From positions 17,655,901 through 17,719,900 of the forward strand of contig NC_056042.1 in the NCBI RefSeq assembly GCF_004379255.2: 64,000 nucleotides of DNA, in the 5' to 3' direction. How positions within the stretch are numbered: the first letter of the stretch is position 1; each line of letters starts with the position of its first letter. The notes below the pieces were generated by a model. The model ran no database searches, had not been told where the DNA came from, and saw nothing but the letters and a program-made list of their open reading frames with translations. This document shows positions 31,949 through 45,911 of this stretch, piece after piece. The translations under genes and the position numbers were made by a program. This stretch comes from Salvia splendens. Taxonomy: Eukaryota > Streptophyta > Magnoliopsida > Lamiales > Lamiaceae.

Positions 31949-34435
31949 TGTAACGCCCCACTTTTCGAACCCTAATTTTGGAACCCTAAGACGTTGCTTT
32001 TATTGCTTTGATTGTCACGAATTAAATGATGAATTGTTATGTGATTGAGTCAATGACCAAATTTTGATTTGACCTAGTCAATTTCGTTGATTTTATGGCG
32101 CGATTTAAATTAATTGATGTGGAATGAAATATATTGCGGTGAATTATATTTTTAAGGGGAGTGAGATTTAAGATAGAATCATAAATAATTACCTTGTCAT
32201 TTTATTGTGGAAATATTGGCCACTACCAAATTATTGGAGAGGAATTCTATTTCTTGGATTTAATTATTTGTTTTGGGATAATTATCCAAATTAAATCCTA
32301 AAGCCTAATTACCTTACTTCCTTCTTGATAAAAATCGGCCCCTATTATTTTCTATTTTCTTAGGGGGATTCGAAATCTCCTAATTTGTTGGAGAAGGAAA
32401 TTATTCATTATTTATTTTGATCCCTTAATTATTTCTTTCCATGTTTTAATTGGAATGTCCTAGCAAATCTTTACCGACTCTATTCTATTAAAGATTTGGA
32501 AATTATTCCTTGTGGGAGGTACATTTCACACGCCTACTATAATATTATTTGGGAGGATTTTTATTAAATTTCCTGCTCCGTATTATTTTATTCTGCTCCG
32601 TGAAAACACCAAATTTAAATCAAAGGCTAATTAAATAGCCATGATTTTCGAAATATCCTCCTTATTTCTCCATCAATTACATGCCAATTACCTCCATCAA
32701 ATCTCCCCAAATCTCTCCCATCTTTATTGTGATTATTCTCGAATTATTCTCTAATTAATTGGGAGATATTCTATTCCCTACACTCTATAAATAAAAGACT
32801 CCTAAACCCTACCTCAAATCACACGCCTCCCACCTCAATCACACGCCCCCTCCCACTTCTCCACTCTCCCACACTTGTTCTTTTACTCTACTCAAGACCC
32901 TTTCGAATTTTCCAAGAGATTGTTGAAGAAGCAATGTTTTTATTCGTTCCTACCGTTTGTTTCGTCCAAGAGAGGTAAAAATCAGACCCTATTCTTCATT
33001 CCACCCCATCTAAACATTCTTTGACTCCCTCATGCATGTAGAGAGTGTAAGGATTTCAAATCTAAGGGATTCAATCGGTGGGAATTTGTGTGTGTATGTT
33101 TGATTGCGCTTTGAATGAATTTGTTTGATGAATTAAAGAATCTATGGTGAATGAAGTATGATGTTATGAGAGCATGAGTATAAGGACCCTTTTGAGCATG
33201 TTTGTGAGTTAAACCCATGAAAAGGTTGATTTTTGAATAAATAGGGATAAACCCTAATTCGAATTTTTAAAGGCATGAGAAGCTGTAAGTTAAGACAGTA
33301 TGTTCCGACATGCATTTTACCAACCAAATGAACTCCGATTTGATCGATTCTTTTTCCTGAGTACATTTCTTGATGTCTTCTATGTTGTGTGTGAATTTCA
33401 ACTCATTTGGATAAAAGATGGATTTTTGGTGAATTTTTAAAGTCGATGGTTGTGACTGATAAGATATATATATTATCTAAAGGTAATAACTCGTGCGCGA
33501 AGCGTGATAACAAAGGGAAAGCAGTAGTCGAAATCTAAATGGTCGAGGTGGGCTTCTTTTCTACCCTACATTTTTGTGGGTTTTCTTTTACTAAAATCTT
33601 TTACGTATGACTGTGGAGCTATAATGGTGGTTTAAAGCGATTATCATGCCGTGATTTGTTTTAACGTGTCTATCTGATGTGGTTGTTGCCACTATTATAT
33701 AAATCGAATTCGGGTCCTCGTAGGGCCGCAAACCCTACTTGGATTAGTGTACACCTATGGTAGACTGTGTTCTAGCGTACGGGCTGGCCGGTCTAGTGAC
33801 CTGGTTTGCGGCCGCATTCCTTGTCATGTATTGACAGATATGGTTTATGACGATGGGGAAAAATGACTGCGCAGTCGCTATTTTGAACAATGGAAAATAT
33901 TTTGGTGCCTCGGCCCTTTATAAAGCTCAAACTCCGATGGTTACCTACGTATGGCATGATAATATGTACTCTTATTTAAAATGTTTTCGGCATGAGCCAC
34001 TGAGTATTTTCAAAAGTACTCAGCCTGCATATGTTTTCTCTATGTGCAGGTTGAGCGGCGACGAGAGGTTGGTGGTGTTGAGCAGGAATTAATAATAAAC
34101 TATGGTCGTTTTGAAACTCCGAGTGTCGCCGTGTCTTCACACATGACGTCACTCTTCTCTTGGATGCTTCCGCTGTGATGTTTGCTTTACATACTTTTTA
34201 TTTAAATTCAAAAACTGTTTCATTTGGGATATTTGCAAACTCGTTACTTATTTTGAATAAATGCTAAACCCTTAGTCATTTACTTGTTGAACATAAATAC
34301 TTTTGGTTGTTTTATTTATTAAACTTAAATTCTTGGTCAAACTTTTGTTGAAAACCCTAGTCTTCTATGCCTGTCCATTAAGCCCCTTTAAGTCGCGATC
34401 GCCCGCTTTTATTAACCCTAGGGGCGGTCGTGACA
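31949..34435 (+). repeat. 3' LTR of B1 (2487 bp)
   Basis: It starts TGTAACGCCCC and ends GTCGTGACA, followed by the GAGTC duplication. A TATA box TATAAATA lies at 32786-32793, in a context (CACTCTATAAATAAAAG) shared with B2. It lacks about 329 bp found in the 5' LTR. The many substitutions between the two LTRs indicate an older insertion than A3. Confidence 0.92.
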
Positions 34436-35668
34436 GAGTCGTAGGATGACGCCCATGTATGCAGACACGACGCATCCATAAATTCTTGAAGCCCGACTTA
34501 AGATCCGCCGCATCATCCCGCTCAACCTGCACATAGGGAAAACACATGCAGGGGTGAGTACTTAATATACTCAGTGGGCTCATGCCGAAAACATTTTGAT
34601 AAAAGTTATGTCATCCATACCATAATGAACTCGAGTTTTACATTTAGAAACGAAATAGCATTGAGTATCACAAAAACAGTTTCATAGCCTGGCCAGGCAA
34701 AACAATCTCCCCACTTTCTCAATAACCAATCATTCACATCCTCTTACCATAGTGCGACGAAAGTGTGGCCACACTTTTCACCCACGAGACCGGCCGACTA
34801 GCAAGGACGGCTCACGATCCCCTCTGTGTACACAACCTGATAAGGTTTGCGGCCCTACTCAGACCCGAATTCGTCTAACATAGCCCTATAGCCTAATGGA
34901 GCAAGCTCAACAAACTAGGCATCAGACAACAATCTCATCGTCAAAACAAACATGGCATGACATAACACTTTAAACCACCCATATTCCACCATAATCATAC
35001 TTTTGAGAGCGTAAAAGAGTTTAGTAAAAGAAAGCCCACCTCGCTTGCTTATACCACACAGTTCATAACTTAAATGCAACCCTTGTCCTTTGTACCCACG
35101 TACGCACAACAACCCTTGTCAACATCATAAAACATAATACAATCAGTTTTCTACCAACATATTAATCATGCATGCCTTATCGTTCCTTTCATTGTTTTCT
35201 CACATTGCCCATCCTAATCGTTCACCATCAAAACCGAAACGTTCCCTTTAGCATACATCAATGTGCAACACATAACATAATCACATCATAGGATGTTCCT
35301 TACTCACACATGTATCATGTTCTTCATTCAAACTTGTCAACAAAGATTATTTCAACAAAACCGAATATGACAGAACAACGCAGTTGTTTTGTAAAAATCA
35401 TTAAAATTCCATCCGATAACATTTGAAGCTAAAATTCGGTCACCACACAGTACACTCATAAAGGTTCATCCAGTTAAAATTTCACACCAAAATCATATAT
35501 TTTGATCAGTCAAAACAAAAACGAAACCCACTGGACGGAACACAAATTCTGGCAGGACTGCACAGTTTAATTGCAAAATTCGTTAAAAATTCATCCGTTA
35601 TTAATTGAAGTTGAAATTTTGACACACCACATAAGAAATACAAAACTTTATCCAGTTAATAATTCATG
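34436..35668 (-). repeat. LTR fragment of chromovirus C1 (right part)
   Basis: This continues 22190-22465 after the B1 insertion. It shares GACGCCCATGTATGCAGACA-type words, the conserved hairpin block (34521-34587) and CCACGAGACCGGCCGACTAG with C2, and more weakly with B. It ends abruptly at 35668 where the C2 LTR starts, so its own LTR start is missing. There are no genes. Confidence 0.75.
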
Positions 35669-36182
35669 TGTCACGACCGCCCAAACTAGGGGTACTACAA
35701 ACGAGGCGATCGTGACCACGTGATAACGTTAAAGACAACATTTAAGGATAACATTTTATATGAAAACTTAATTAGCTTAAAGGAATAATATTTTAGTTCA
35801 TTAAAAGTTTAGACAACAAATTTTTAGTTTAAAGAAACTTAATGTTATAAATTTATTATTAATTAGCAACGACTTATGGCAAAGGATTTTTCAAAAGAAG
35901 CAGCGGAGAAAATAAATATTAAAATCCAATTAACTTCCAAAAGAAAACATTTGGTTTAGTTCACGAAAAACCATTTCAGAGTAACAGGGTAAACATCAGA
36001 TTAACGCCTAACACAATCAAACATGCTAAAACACAATACGAAACAGAATAAAGTCTTGAGGCATAGTTCAAAAATATAGCAGCGAAAATAAGGTTTAAAG
36101 AGAGTCAAGGATGACGTCTATGTATGAAGACACAACGCATCCAAAGTTCCTAGGCCAACTCAACATCCACCGCAACATCCCG

Positions 36183-36251
36183 CTCAACCTGCACATAGGG
36201 AAAAAACATATGCAGGGCTGAGTACTTGTTGTACTCAATGGGCTCATGCCG
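36183..36251 (-). promoter_or_regulatory. Conserved LTR hairpin/acceptor-like block in C2
   Basis: On the minus strand TTGAGTAC, the loop AACAA and GTACTCAG form a perfect 7-bp stem. CCCTGCATATG and then CTATGTGCAGGTTGAGCG follow. Loop bases differ from B and C1, while the stem arms and the flanking words are kept. Confidence 0.5.
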
Positions 36252-36855
36252 AAAATAGTTGATAAAAGTTATGTCATCCATACCAATGATCTCGAGTTTT
36301 ATACGTAGTAAAGAAATATCATCGAGAACACAAAAACGTTTCATAGACTGGCCAGTCAAATAATCTCCCCATTTTCTCAACAATCCATCAATCACAATCA
36401 TCAATCCACAGTGCGACGAAAGTGTGGCCACACTATTCGCCCACGAGACCGGCCGACTAGCAAGGACGGCTCCCGATCTCACCAGTGTACACAGCCTGAT
36501 AGGGTTTGCGGCCCTACTCAGACCATAATTCGTTTCACAACACAGCCATATAGCCTAACGGAGTAAACTCGAACGAACTAGGCATCAGGCACATAATCTC
36601 AACCAAAACAATCCATGGCATGACACAACAAGTTAAACTACCCTTATAACACCACATCATATTTTTGGAAAATAAAAAGATTTGTAAAGAAAGCCCACCT
36701 TGTTGGCTTATTCAATTCAATATCCACTTAAGGCAACCCTCGTTCCTTGTGCTCACGTACACACAATAACCCTTTCCAATCATCACAACACAAATCAGCC
36801 TTCCATAAATTCACATTACCATGCATGTCCTATCGTTCCTTCCATAAATTCAACA

Positions 36856-37182
36856 CGCATCCAAGTCCTACTTTCGATGCATCAGTATAGACGGCGAAGT
36901 CCTTGTCGGCTTCCGATACAGCTAGAACAGGTGCTGTAGTCAACTTCTCTTTCAACAGTTGGAAACTCGCCTCGCACTCCGGCGTCTAAACCACTTTGAT
37001 TCCTTTCTTCAACAGTTGTCTCATTAGTCTCGCGATTTTAGAGAATCCCTCGATGAAACGTCGGTAGTATCCCGCCAATCCCATGAAACTACGGATTTCA
37101 CTTGGCGTTTTCGGCGACTTCCAATTTTGCACAGCCTCGACCTTCACTGGGTCCTCTTGAATTCCATTAGCCGTCAAGATAG
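36856..37182 (-). pseudogene. RT/RNase H fragment of chromovirus C2
   Basis: Read from 37182 down, it encodes [33 protein letters not shown], then a stop after IKVV near 36988, then [11 protein letters not shown] of RNase H. It is the connection region and the start of RNase H, in the opposite orientation to B1. The upstream RT half is at 63554-63961, and the two halves abut across the GATAG duplication. Confidence 0.85.
37178..37182 (+). repeat. Target-site duplication of the Copia element (GATAG)
   Basis: GATAG before the element's left end TGCTGGGG is repeated at 63554-63558 after its right end CCTAACA. This proves that the 26 kb between them arrived in, or inside, one Copia insertion. 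Confidence 0.92.
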
Positions 37183-37823
37183 TGCTGGGGTTTGGTGCCC
37201 CTTGCACAGCGAAAGACATGCATTCACAAATAAATCAGATCTACAGATCTATTTGACCGATTATGGGATTAATTATCTACATGTTAAACAATCAATTGCA
37301 TACAAGAACGCACACAATTCATGTAAAAGGAATTAAAACCTAGTTCATGAATTTCCTACGGTTTAGAATTACCGATCTGATTCTCCAAAGAATCGACGAT
37401 TGCTTGCGCCTTCTCCATATGAAGATCTTCGTACTCAATCACGAATCTTCTAATATGTATCCCGTACTCAGAATCTGACCATTGAGTGGGCAACGCTTAT
37501 CAGAATCGAAAAGGGCTTGATTAGAAAGAAGACAGAATATCAGTTTTCTCAAAAACTGATTTTTCGTCCACTCCCAGAGGGGAGCACGAAAATTATGAGG
37601 TTCATTCACTCTAAATCTCCTTTCTAATCTCCTTTTATATTGAGTTATAATGGGCCAGATTAGGGATCCATGGAGGTTGGACATGGGCCAAACCTGTTGG
37701 GCTTTTACTAATTAAATTGAGCCCCAATTTAATACAAGTCCGACAGAATATTATTATTAGCCACTACAGTAAAATAATATTGACTGCCCGTCCAATCCCA
37801 AATTACGAGTAATCTGGGCTTTA
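37183..37823 (-). repeat. Copia 3' LTR, left part
   Basis: It begins TGCTGGGGTTTGGTGCCCC on the plus strand (the LTR end reversed). Read on the minus strand it has CTCAATATAAAAGGAG near 37635-37650, a plausible TATA box, followed by about 450 bp of transcribed region. The last five bases, CTTTA, are the B2 target site. There are no genes. Confidence 0.8.
37819..37823 (+). repeat. Target-site duplication of B2 (CTTTA)
   Basis: CTTTA precedes the reversed LTR end TGTCACG at 37824 and is repeated at 57345-57349 after the LTR start. Confidence 0.94.
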
Positions 37824-40634
37824 TGTCACGACCGCCCCTAGGGTTAATAAAAGCGAGCAATCGCGACTTAAAGTGGCTTAATGGACAGGCATAGAAGAAT
37901 AGGGTTTTCAACAAAAGTTTGACCAAGAATTTAAGTTTAATAAATAAAACAACCAAAAGTATTTATGTTCAACAAGTAAATGACTAAGGGTTTAGCATTT
38001 ATTCAAAATAAGTAACGAGTTTGCAAATATCCCAATTGAAACTGTTTTGGAATTTAAATAAAAAGTATGTAAAGCAAACATCACAGCGGAAGCATCCAAG
38101 AGAAGAGTGACGTCATGTGTGAAGACACGACGACACTCGAAGTTTCAAAACGACCATAGTTTATTATTAATTCCTGCTCAACACCACCAACCGCTCGTCG
38201 TTGCTCAACCTGCACATAGAGAAAACATATGCAGGGCTGAGTACTTTTGAAAATACTCAGTGGCTCATGCCGAAAACATTTTAAATAAGAGTACATATTA
38301 TCATGTCATACGTAGGTAACCATCGGGGTTTGAGCTTTATAAAGGCCCGAGGCACCAAAATATTTTCCATTGTTCAAAATAGCGACTGCGCAGTCATTTT
38401 TTTCCCCATCTTCATCAACCATATATGCCAATACATGACAAGGAATGCGGCCGCAAACCAGGTCACTAGACCGGCCAGCCCGTACGCTAGCACACAGTCT
38501 ACCATAGGTGTACACTAATCCAAGTAGGGTTTGCAGCCCTACGAGGACCCGAATTCAATTTATATAACAGTGGCAACAGCCACATCAGATAGGCACGTTA
38601 AAACAAATCACGACATGATAATCGCTTTAAACCACCCTTATAGCTCCACAGTCATACGTAAAAGATTTTAGTAAAAGAAAACCCACAAAAATGTAGGGTA
38701 GAAAAGAAGCCCACCTCGACCGTTTAGATTTCGACTACTGCTTTCCCTTTGTTATCACGCTTCGCGCACGAGTTATTACCTTTAGATAATATATATATCT
38801 TATCAGTCACAACCATCGACTTAATATTATGCATGTCTCTATCGTTTTCCCTTTCCCCCCTTTTGAACAGCGCATCATGTCATCACATATATCAATCAAG
38901 TAATTCGCTTATAACAACCTAGTGTTTTTGTCAATATAGAAATCTAGCAGCACTGCGCAACCATTTTGTAAAAATTATTAAAATTTCACCCGATTTCCGT
39001 TGGGGCTAAAACTTTACCACAAAGCAGTAGACTCATCAACTAACTTCTAATTTAAATTTCATATCAAAATACCCCTTTTTGGTTGGTCAAAAAGGACAAT
39101 GTAACCTATTGGTCGAGAAAATATTTTCTGCCAGAAATGCGCAGTCAATTTAAAAAATTAACCAAAAATCCATCTTTTATCCAAATGAGTTGCAATTCAC
39201 ACACAACATAGAAGACATCAAGAAATTTACTCAGGAAAAAGAATCGATCATATCGGAGTTCATTTGGCCGGTAAAATGTATGTCGGAACATACTGTCCGA
39301 ACTTACAGCTTTTCATGCCTTTAAAAATTCGAATTAGGGATTATCCCTATTTATTCAAAATCAACCTTTTCATGGGTTTAACACACAAACATGCTCAAAA
39401 GGGTCCTTATACTCATGCTCTCATAACATCATACATTATTCACCATAGATTCTTTAAATCATCAAATAATTTCATTCAAAGCGCAATCAAACATACACAC
39501 AAAAATTCCCACCGATTGAATCCCTTAGATTTGAAATCCTTACACTCTCTACATGCATGAGGGAGTCAAAGAATGTTTATATGGGGAGGAATGAAGAATA
39601 GGGTCTGATTTTTACCTCTCTTGGACGAAACAAACGGTAGGAACGAATAAAAACCTTGCTTCTTCAACAATCTCTTGGAAAATTCGAAAGGATCTTGAGT
39701 AGAGTAGAAGAACAAGTGTGGGAGAGTGGAGAAGAGGGAGGGGGCGTGTGATTGAGGTGGGAGGCGTGTGATTTGAGGTAGGGTTTAGGAGTCTTTTATT
39801 TATAGAGTTTAGGGAATAGAATATCTCCCAATTAATTAGAGAATAATTGGAGAATAATCACAATAAAGATGAGAGAGATTTGGGGAGATTTGATGGAGGT
39901 AGATGGCGAGTAATTGATGGAGAAATAAGGAGGATATTTCGAAAATCATGGCTATTTAATTAGCCTTTGATTTAAATTTGGTGTTTTCACGGAGCAGAAT
40001 AAAATAATACGGTGTAGGAAAATTAATAAAAATCCTCCCAAATAATATGATAGTAGGCATGTGAAATATTCCTCCCACAAGGAATAATTTTCAAATCTTT
40101 AATAAAATAGAGTAGGGAAAGATTTGCTAGGACATTCCAATTAAAACATGGAAAGAAATAATTAAGGGATCAAAATAAATAATGAATAATTTCATTCTCC
40201 TACAAATTAGGAGATTTTGAATCCCCCTAAGAAAATAATAGGGGCCGATTTTTATCAAGAAGGAAGTAAGGTAATTAGGCTTTAGGATTTAATTAGGATA
40301 ATTATCCCAAAACAAATAATTAAATCCAAGAAATAGAATTCCTCTCCAATAATTTGGTAGTGGCCAATATTTCCACAATAAAAGGACAAGGTAATTATTT
40401 ATGATTCTATCTTAAATCTCACTCCCCTTAAAAATATAATTCACCGCAATATATTTCATTCCACGTCAATTAATTTAAGCCACGCCATAAAATCAACGAA
40501 ATTGACTAGGTCAAATCAAAATTAGGTCATTGAATCAATCACATAACGATTCATCATTTAATTCGTGACAATCAAAGCAATAAAAGCAACGTCTTAGGGT
40601 TCCAAAATTAGGGTTCGAAAAGTGGGGCGTTACA
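37824..40634 (-). repeat. 3' LTR of B2 (2811 bp)
   Basis: It reads TGTCACGACCGCCCC to GGGGCGTTACA on the plus strand. The conserved hairpin block lies at about 38204-38273 and the TATA box (TATAAATA, minus strand) at 39797-39804. It retains the roughly 329-bp segment that the B1 3' LTR lost. Confidence 0.92.
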
Positions 40635-40678
40635 TCCTACCACTCTTAAAAGAAATTTCATCCCGAAATTTGGTACTC

Positions 40679-43600
40679 TCATGAGAAGAGTTCTGGGTAT
40701 AGATCCATCATCTTGTCCTCAAGATCCCACGTGGCTTCTTCGTGCCCGTGGTTTCTCCACTGCACTTTCACGTACGCAATTGGTCTATTCCTCACGTTCT
40801 CGACCCTTCAGTCTAGAATCGTTTGGGGTCTCTCCTCGTAGCTCAAGTCTGGGTTCAACGCGACTTCTTGGTAGTGAATCACGTGCTTTGGGTCAAACAC
40901 GTATTTCCGCAACTGCGACACATGAAAGATGTTGTGCACGTTCCCGAGGCTCGGGGGTAGCGCCAAACGGTAAGCAACAGGACCCACTCCTTTGAGGATT
41001 TCATAAGGTCCAATAAATCGCGGTTTCAACTTTCCCTTGACACCAAAACGCGTTATCCCTTTCGACGGGGATACTTTGAGAAAAACCTTGTCGCCAGCTT
41101 GAAATTGTAAGTCGGTTCGTCGTACATCCGCGTATGACTTTTGTCTGTCTTGAGCTTCTTTTATCCTCGCACGAATTTGTCGAACGATTCTAACCATTTC
41201 TTCGACTGCGTCGGGCCCGAGTACCCTTCTCTCACCAACTTCATCCCAGTAGAGCGGGGATCTACACTTTCTCACGTACAAGGCTTCGTACGGAGCCATG
41301 TTTATCGGTGCCTGGAAACTGTTGTTGTAGGCGAATTCGATCAATGGGAGTGCGGACTCCCAACTCCCTCCTCGGTCCAAAACCACGGCTCTTAACATAT
41401 CCTCGAGGGTTTGGATCGTTCTTTCGGATTGCCCGTCCGTCTGCGGGTTAAAAGCGGTGCTGAAGTTCAGTCGAGTGCCTAGCTCACGTTGTAGGCTGAT
41501 CCAAAATCTCGATGTGAATTTCGGGTTACGGTCAGACGTGATTGTCACGGGGACTCCATGCAGTCGCACTATTTCTTTTATATACACTTGAGCTAGCTTG
41601 TTTGATCCATAGGTTATGGGTATCGGTATGAAGTGTGCACTCTTGGTGAGTCGGTCTATAACTACCCATATGGCAGTATTCCCTCTTTGCGTTTTTGGCA
41701 GTGCTGTCACAAAGTCCATGGCAATGTGCTCCCATTTCCACTCGGGGATTCCTAGTGGTTGCAACTTCCCGTAAGGTCGTTGATGTAGAGCCTTCACCTG
41801 TTGGCAGGCTAAGCAGCGCTCCACAAATGCCGCTATATCCCTCTTCATACCATTCCACCAGAAGGACTTCTTCAAGTCTTGATACATCTTCGTACTTCCT
41901 GGGTGGGCGGTGTAAGGAGTCTCATGTGCTTCACTCATCACTTCATTTTTGAGTTCTTCGTCACTTGGTATGCAAAGTCTCCCTTTGAAGGTAAGGGCGT
42001 TGTCGGATTCCTCGTGAAAATCCCCCGATTCGCCAGTTCTTACTTCGACTCGAATTTCCTCTAGTTTCGCATCCATTCGTTGTGCTTCTAAAATTCTCGA
42101 CCTTAGGTCAGGTTCAACAACTAAAGTGGTGATTTGCGCTTCCACTGTTTCTGGTGCTCTCACCACTTCCAAACGCATTTTACTAAACTCGCGGACCAGG
42201 CTTTCTTCTTTGGTGAGCAGAGTGGCCAATTGAGAATGACTCTTCCGGCTCAAGGCATCTGCCACTACATTTGCCTTGCCAGGGTGGTAGTTGATGCCAA
42301 AATCGTAGTCCTTCACCATTCGAGCCACCTTCGTTGTCGCATGTTTAAATCCTTTTGCTCGAACAAATATTTCAGGCTTTTGTTGTCCGTAAAGATCTCA
42401 CATCGAACTCCGTAGAGATGATGTCTCCAAATATTTAAGGCGTGTACCACTGCTGCTAACTCCAAATCGTGGGTTGGATAGTTCAACTCGTGCGGTCTCA
42501 ATTGTCGGGATGCATAAGCAATCACCTTGTTGTTTTGCATCAACACACATCCAAGTCCCACCTTCGAAGCGTCCGTGTATACCACGTAGTTCACTCCAGG
42601 TTCTGGTACAGCTAAGATGGGTGCACTAGTTAGCTTTTCGTTCAAAAGTTGAAAAGTAGCCTCGCACTCGGGAGTCCAATTGACTTTCACTCCCTTCTTG
42701 AGTTGTTGTGTCATGGGCCTCGCTATCTTGGAGAACCCTTCTATAGACCTTCGGTAGTACCCCGCCAAACCTAGGAAAATCCGAATCTCGTTTGGTGTTG
42801 AAGGTGCTTTCCACTGTTGCACCGCCTCAACCTTAGCAGGATCTACTCGAATTCCTTCTTTCGACACGATGTGACCAAGGAAATTTACTTCCATAAGCCA
42901 AAACTCACACTTGCTAAATTTGGCGTACAACTTCTCGCTCCTCAAGGTCTCCAAGGTGATTCGCAGATGTTCCTCGTGCTCCTTCTCATTCTCCGAGTAA
43001 ACTAGCACGTCATCAATGAATACCAAGACAAACTTATCCAAGTAGGGATGAAACACTCGGTTCATCAAGTCCATGAATACCGCAGGTGCATTCGTCAAAC
43101 CGAACGGCATTACGACAAATTCATAGTGACCATATCTAATTCGAAAGGCCGTTTTTGGTACATCTTCTCGTCGGACTCTCAACTGATGATATCCGGACCT
43201 TAAGTCCATCTTCGAGAATACACTGGCTCCTCGAAGTTATCGAATAGGTCATCTATCCTTGGCAGTGGATATTTGTTCTTGAGAGTCATCTTGTTCAGCT
43301 CCCGATAATCGATACACATTCTCATTGATCCGTCCTTCTTCTTTACAAAAAGCACAGGCGCACCCCATGGTGAAACACTGGGTCTAATAAAACCCAGGTC
43401 CATAAGCTCTTGGAGCTATATCTTGAGTTCTTCTAACTCCTTAGGCGCCATTCTGTATGGTGCCTTAGACACAAGTGCCGACCCTGGTGCTAGATCGATG
43501 GTGAACTCCAATTGTCGATCTGGCGGTGGTCCAGGCAAGGCTTCGGGAAAAACATTCAGAAATTCCCGTACGACGGCTACGTCTTCCATTTTCCTTTCTC

Positions 43601-45196
43601 CTTTCTCCTCTCCTTGTAGATTGACAAGATAAGCAGAACGCCCTTTCCTCATCATCGTACTAGCTTGGAGCACGGAAATGACAGAGGTTCACCGGTTCAT
43701 CGAGATTCCATATCATAAGGTGGGTTCCTTGCCCGAGGCTTGTAGAGATATCTGTCTCTCCTTACAACGAATCGTCGTAAAATTCGAGGTCAACCAATCC
43801 ATTCCTAAAATTACGTCATAACTTGCAGATCATGAGCGACTATCTTAAGGCTTCCCATCATAATTTCTACGTTCGGGCATGTTCGTGAGATTTCTATCGT
43901 CCCACCCACTGGTTAAGACACTATCATCTTATGTTCAGATTTGTTAACAGGCAAGCTCAAAGTATCCACACATAAGTCAGATATGAAGGAATGCGATGCG
44001 CCCGTATCAAACAACACAATGATAGAAGTGTCGAGGATTTTGCCCATACCTGCCAGGTTTCCGTTCTCCTGGTTCCCTTGTTCGATCTTGGGTTGTTTCC
44101 GACTCAAGGCATATGCTCTAGCCTGAGGAGGAAGTCTTGGGCGGTAGGGTTGTTGTTGTCGTGGAGGTTGATCGCGATTTCCCCTTGACTCTGTTTGTGG
44201 TGCTCTTGGCTGCATGCGGGGTCCTTGAGTGTTCTGTCTCGACTCCATTGTTACCCTCTTACTCGGACAGTCTCTAGAGAAGTGACCGTTTCCTCCACAG
44301 TTAAAGCACTTAGGGGTGCTCTGGATTCTACACTCTCCAAAGTGGTACTTGGAGCACACGTTGCATTGGGGTGGCTTGGGTCGGAAGTCGCCTCTCTGGT
44401 TAGATGAGTTTTGCCCTCCACCATATTGCAGTTGGTTCTGGGTGTGCTGATACCTCTTGTTGTCATGTGGGATTCTGTTTCCCTCCCACTTCCGCTTCTC
44501 TCGGGAGTGGTGTGGTGGAGGTAGTGCCAAAGTAGTGTTTTCCTTCGCTTTCTCCTTGGGCATAGCTGCCTCAATGTCTAGCGCAAGGGCCAGTGCTTCC
44601 ACATAGGGAAGTCTCCCACGACTAGCCAACGACATCCTTATCTTTGGCCGTAGTCCCTCACGGAACTTCTCGGCCAGCTTCTCGTTGGTATCAACGTGTT
44701 CAGGTGCGTACCGGGTCATGTTGTTGAGTGCACGGTCGTACTCGGTCACAGTCATGTGTCCTTGGGTCAAATTGTAGAATTCTGCCGCCTTTGCTTTCCG
44801 ATAGCTCTTGGGCACATACTTATTATACATCTCGACCTTGAAACCTTCCCATGTCATCCCCGTTACTTGCTCTCGGGGCATTGTCTTCATCCGTGTGTCC
44901 CACCAGAAGTCAGCAGACTCGGTTAGTTGGTAGGTCACACAACTCAACCGTTCTTTGTCATTGCACCCCAAGATTGCGAAAATGCGCTCCAATGAGCGTA
45001 TCCATGATTCGGCCTTGGCCAGTTATCCCATTCCATCAAAGACGGGAGGTTTCTGACCTAAGAACAACTTCACGATCTCACGGTCAACCGAAGGTGGAGA
45101 AGGTGGTGGTGGAGGGATGGGTTGCGTCACACTCTCCTCCATCGCCTGAGGGGTAGGTTCGGGGTTCCCACGTCTTATGTTACGTCTTGGCGGCAT
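40679..45196 (-). pseudogene. gag-pro-pol of B2 (chromovirus), multiple stops
   Basis: The gag start is the ATG at 45196. A TAA at 45025-45023 truncates gag. TCA to TAA at 43915-43913 and a deletion of about 16 bp near 43818 hit the protease region. A TAG lies near 43417 and a frameshift near 43205, both in RT. The long frame 42328-40808 holds the end of RNase H and a complete integrase (H-C-C-C finger, TSDRNPKF, QTDGQSERT). It then ends at a TGA (40810-40808) where B1 has CGA, removing the chromodomain encoded down to 40679. RT keeps [10 protein letters not shown] with both catalytic aspartates, unlike B1. Confidence 0.92.
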
Positions 45197-45289
45197 TCTG
45201 ATTTATCACAAGAATTATTATTGTATTTATTCGAAATCCCAAGAACAGTTGTGTGGTATTGTTGAAAGGTAGAAATCAAAGGGAAATTG

Positions 45290-45770
45290 CATCATAGAAT
45301 AATAAGGAGCTTTTGCAAGACACTGTATCGAATATAACTGCATAAAATGATAGCAAGAGAGTAATCACCGAATGGTGTAGCAAGAGGCAATTGCGTTGCA
45401 AGGTAGCAAATGAGTGATTGCTCAACAAGATAGTAAAGGAAAGGAGACAATTTGTACAATAGAGTGGAAATCATAGGCTTTCAATAGAATGGTAAAAGAC
45501 AACGATAGTAGGATATGATTGTGCAATAGGACAACAAAAGACAGTTGTATAATGAGATGGTTAGGATGGTTTCAAATTATGGCAAGAAACAATTGTACCA
45601 TCGAGTAGCAAAGATAGTATGTCACAAATAATTATGCAATTAGGAAAATGACGATTACAATGTAGTATAGGAAAAGGTAATCGCACAGTTTGAACAATAA
45701 GAAATGATATCAAGTTATTGCACAATAGAATAGCAAAGGACAAAAATTTCCATAGAATTGTCAAACGTTG
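45290..45770 (-). repeat. Degenerate leader repeats of B2
   Basis: This is the counterpart of 26820-27290, with the same irregularly spaced TTGTACAAT-like cores. Conservation of the array between two independently inserted copies shows that it is a family feature. Confidence 0.55.
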
Positions 45771-45911
45771 CCTCCAAGAGGTCTTAGTTCCATCATCATC
45801 AAAACAAAAGGGTAAAACAACGTGGAAAGAGAAAAACTAGAGTAAAGCAAAAAGGTAGAGTATCAAAAAAATCGTGGGAAATCGAAATAAAATATTTCAG
45901 AATTATTTTGT

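Larger units (their letters stand above)
22466..34435 (+). mobile_element. Tekay/Del-like chromovirus (Ty3/gypsy), copy B1, full length but defective
   Basis: The element is bounded by the GAGTC duplication. It has LTRs over 2.4 kb long, an initiator-tRNA-Met primer site, an extra ORF before gag, one gag-pro-pol frame and a C-terminal chromodomain. Long LTRs plus a chromodomain suggest the Tekay (Del) clade. It inserted into the C1 LTR. Stops and frameshifts show that it is inactive. Confidence 0.93.
35669..37182 (-). mobile_element. Chromovirus remnant C2, left part (3' LTR joined to pol by a deletion)
   Basis: It starts TGTCACGACCGCCC (LTR end, reversed). LTR sequence runs to about 36855 and then passes directly into RNase H coding sequence, so the LTR start, integrase and the rest of RNase H are deleted. 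The element is cut at 37182 by the Copia insertion and resumes at 63554. Confidence 0.82.

Noticed and set aside
41532..41858. Antisense ORFs opposite chromovirus pol in B1 and B2
   Set aside because: They are shadow frames of the conserved integrase and RT coding strand.
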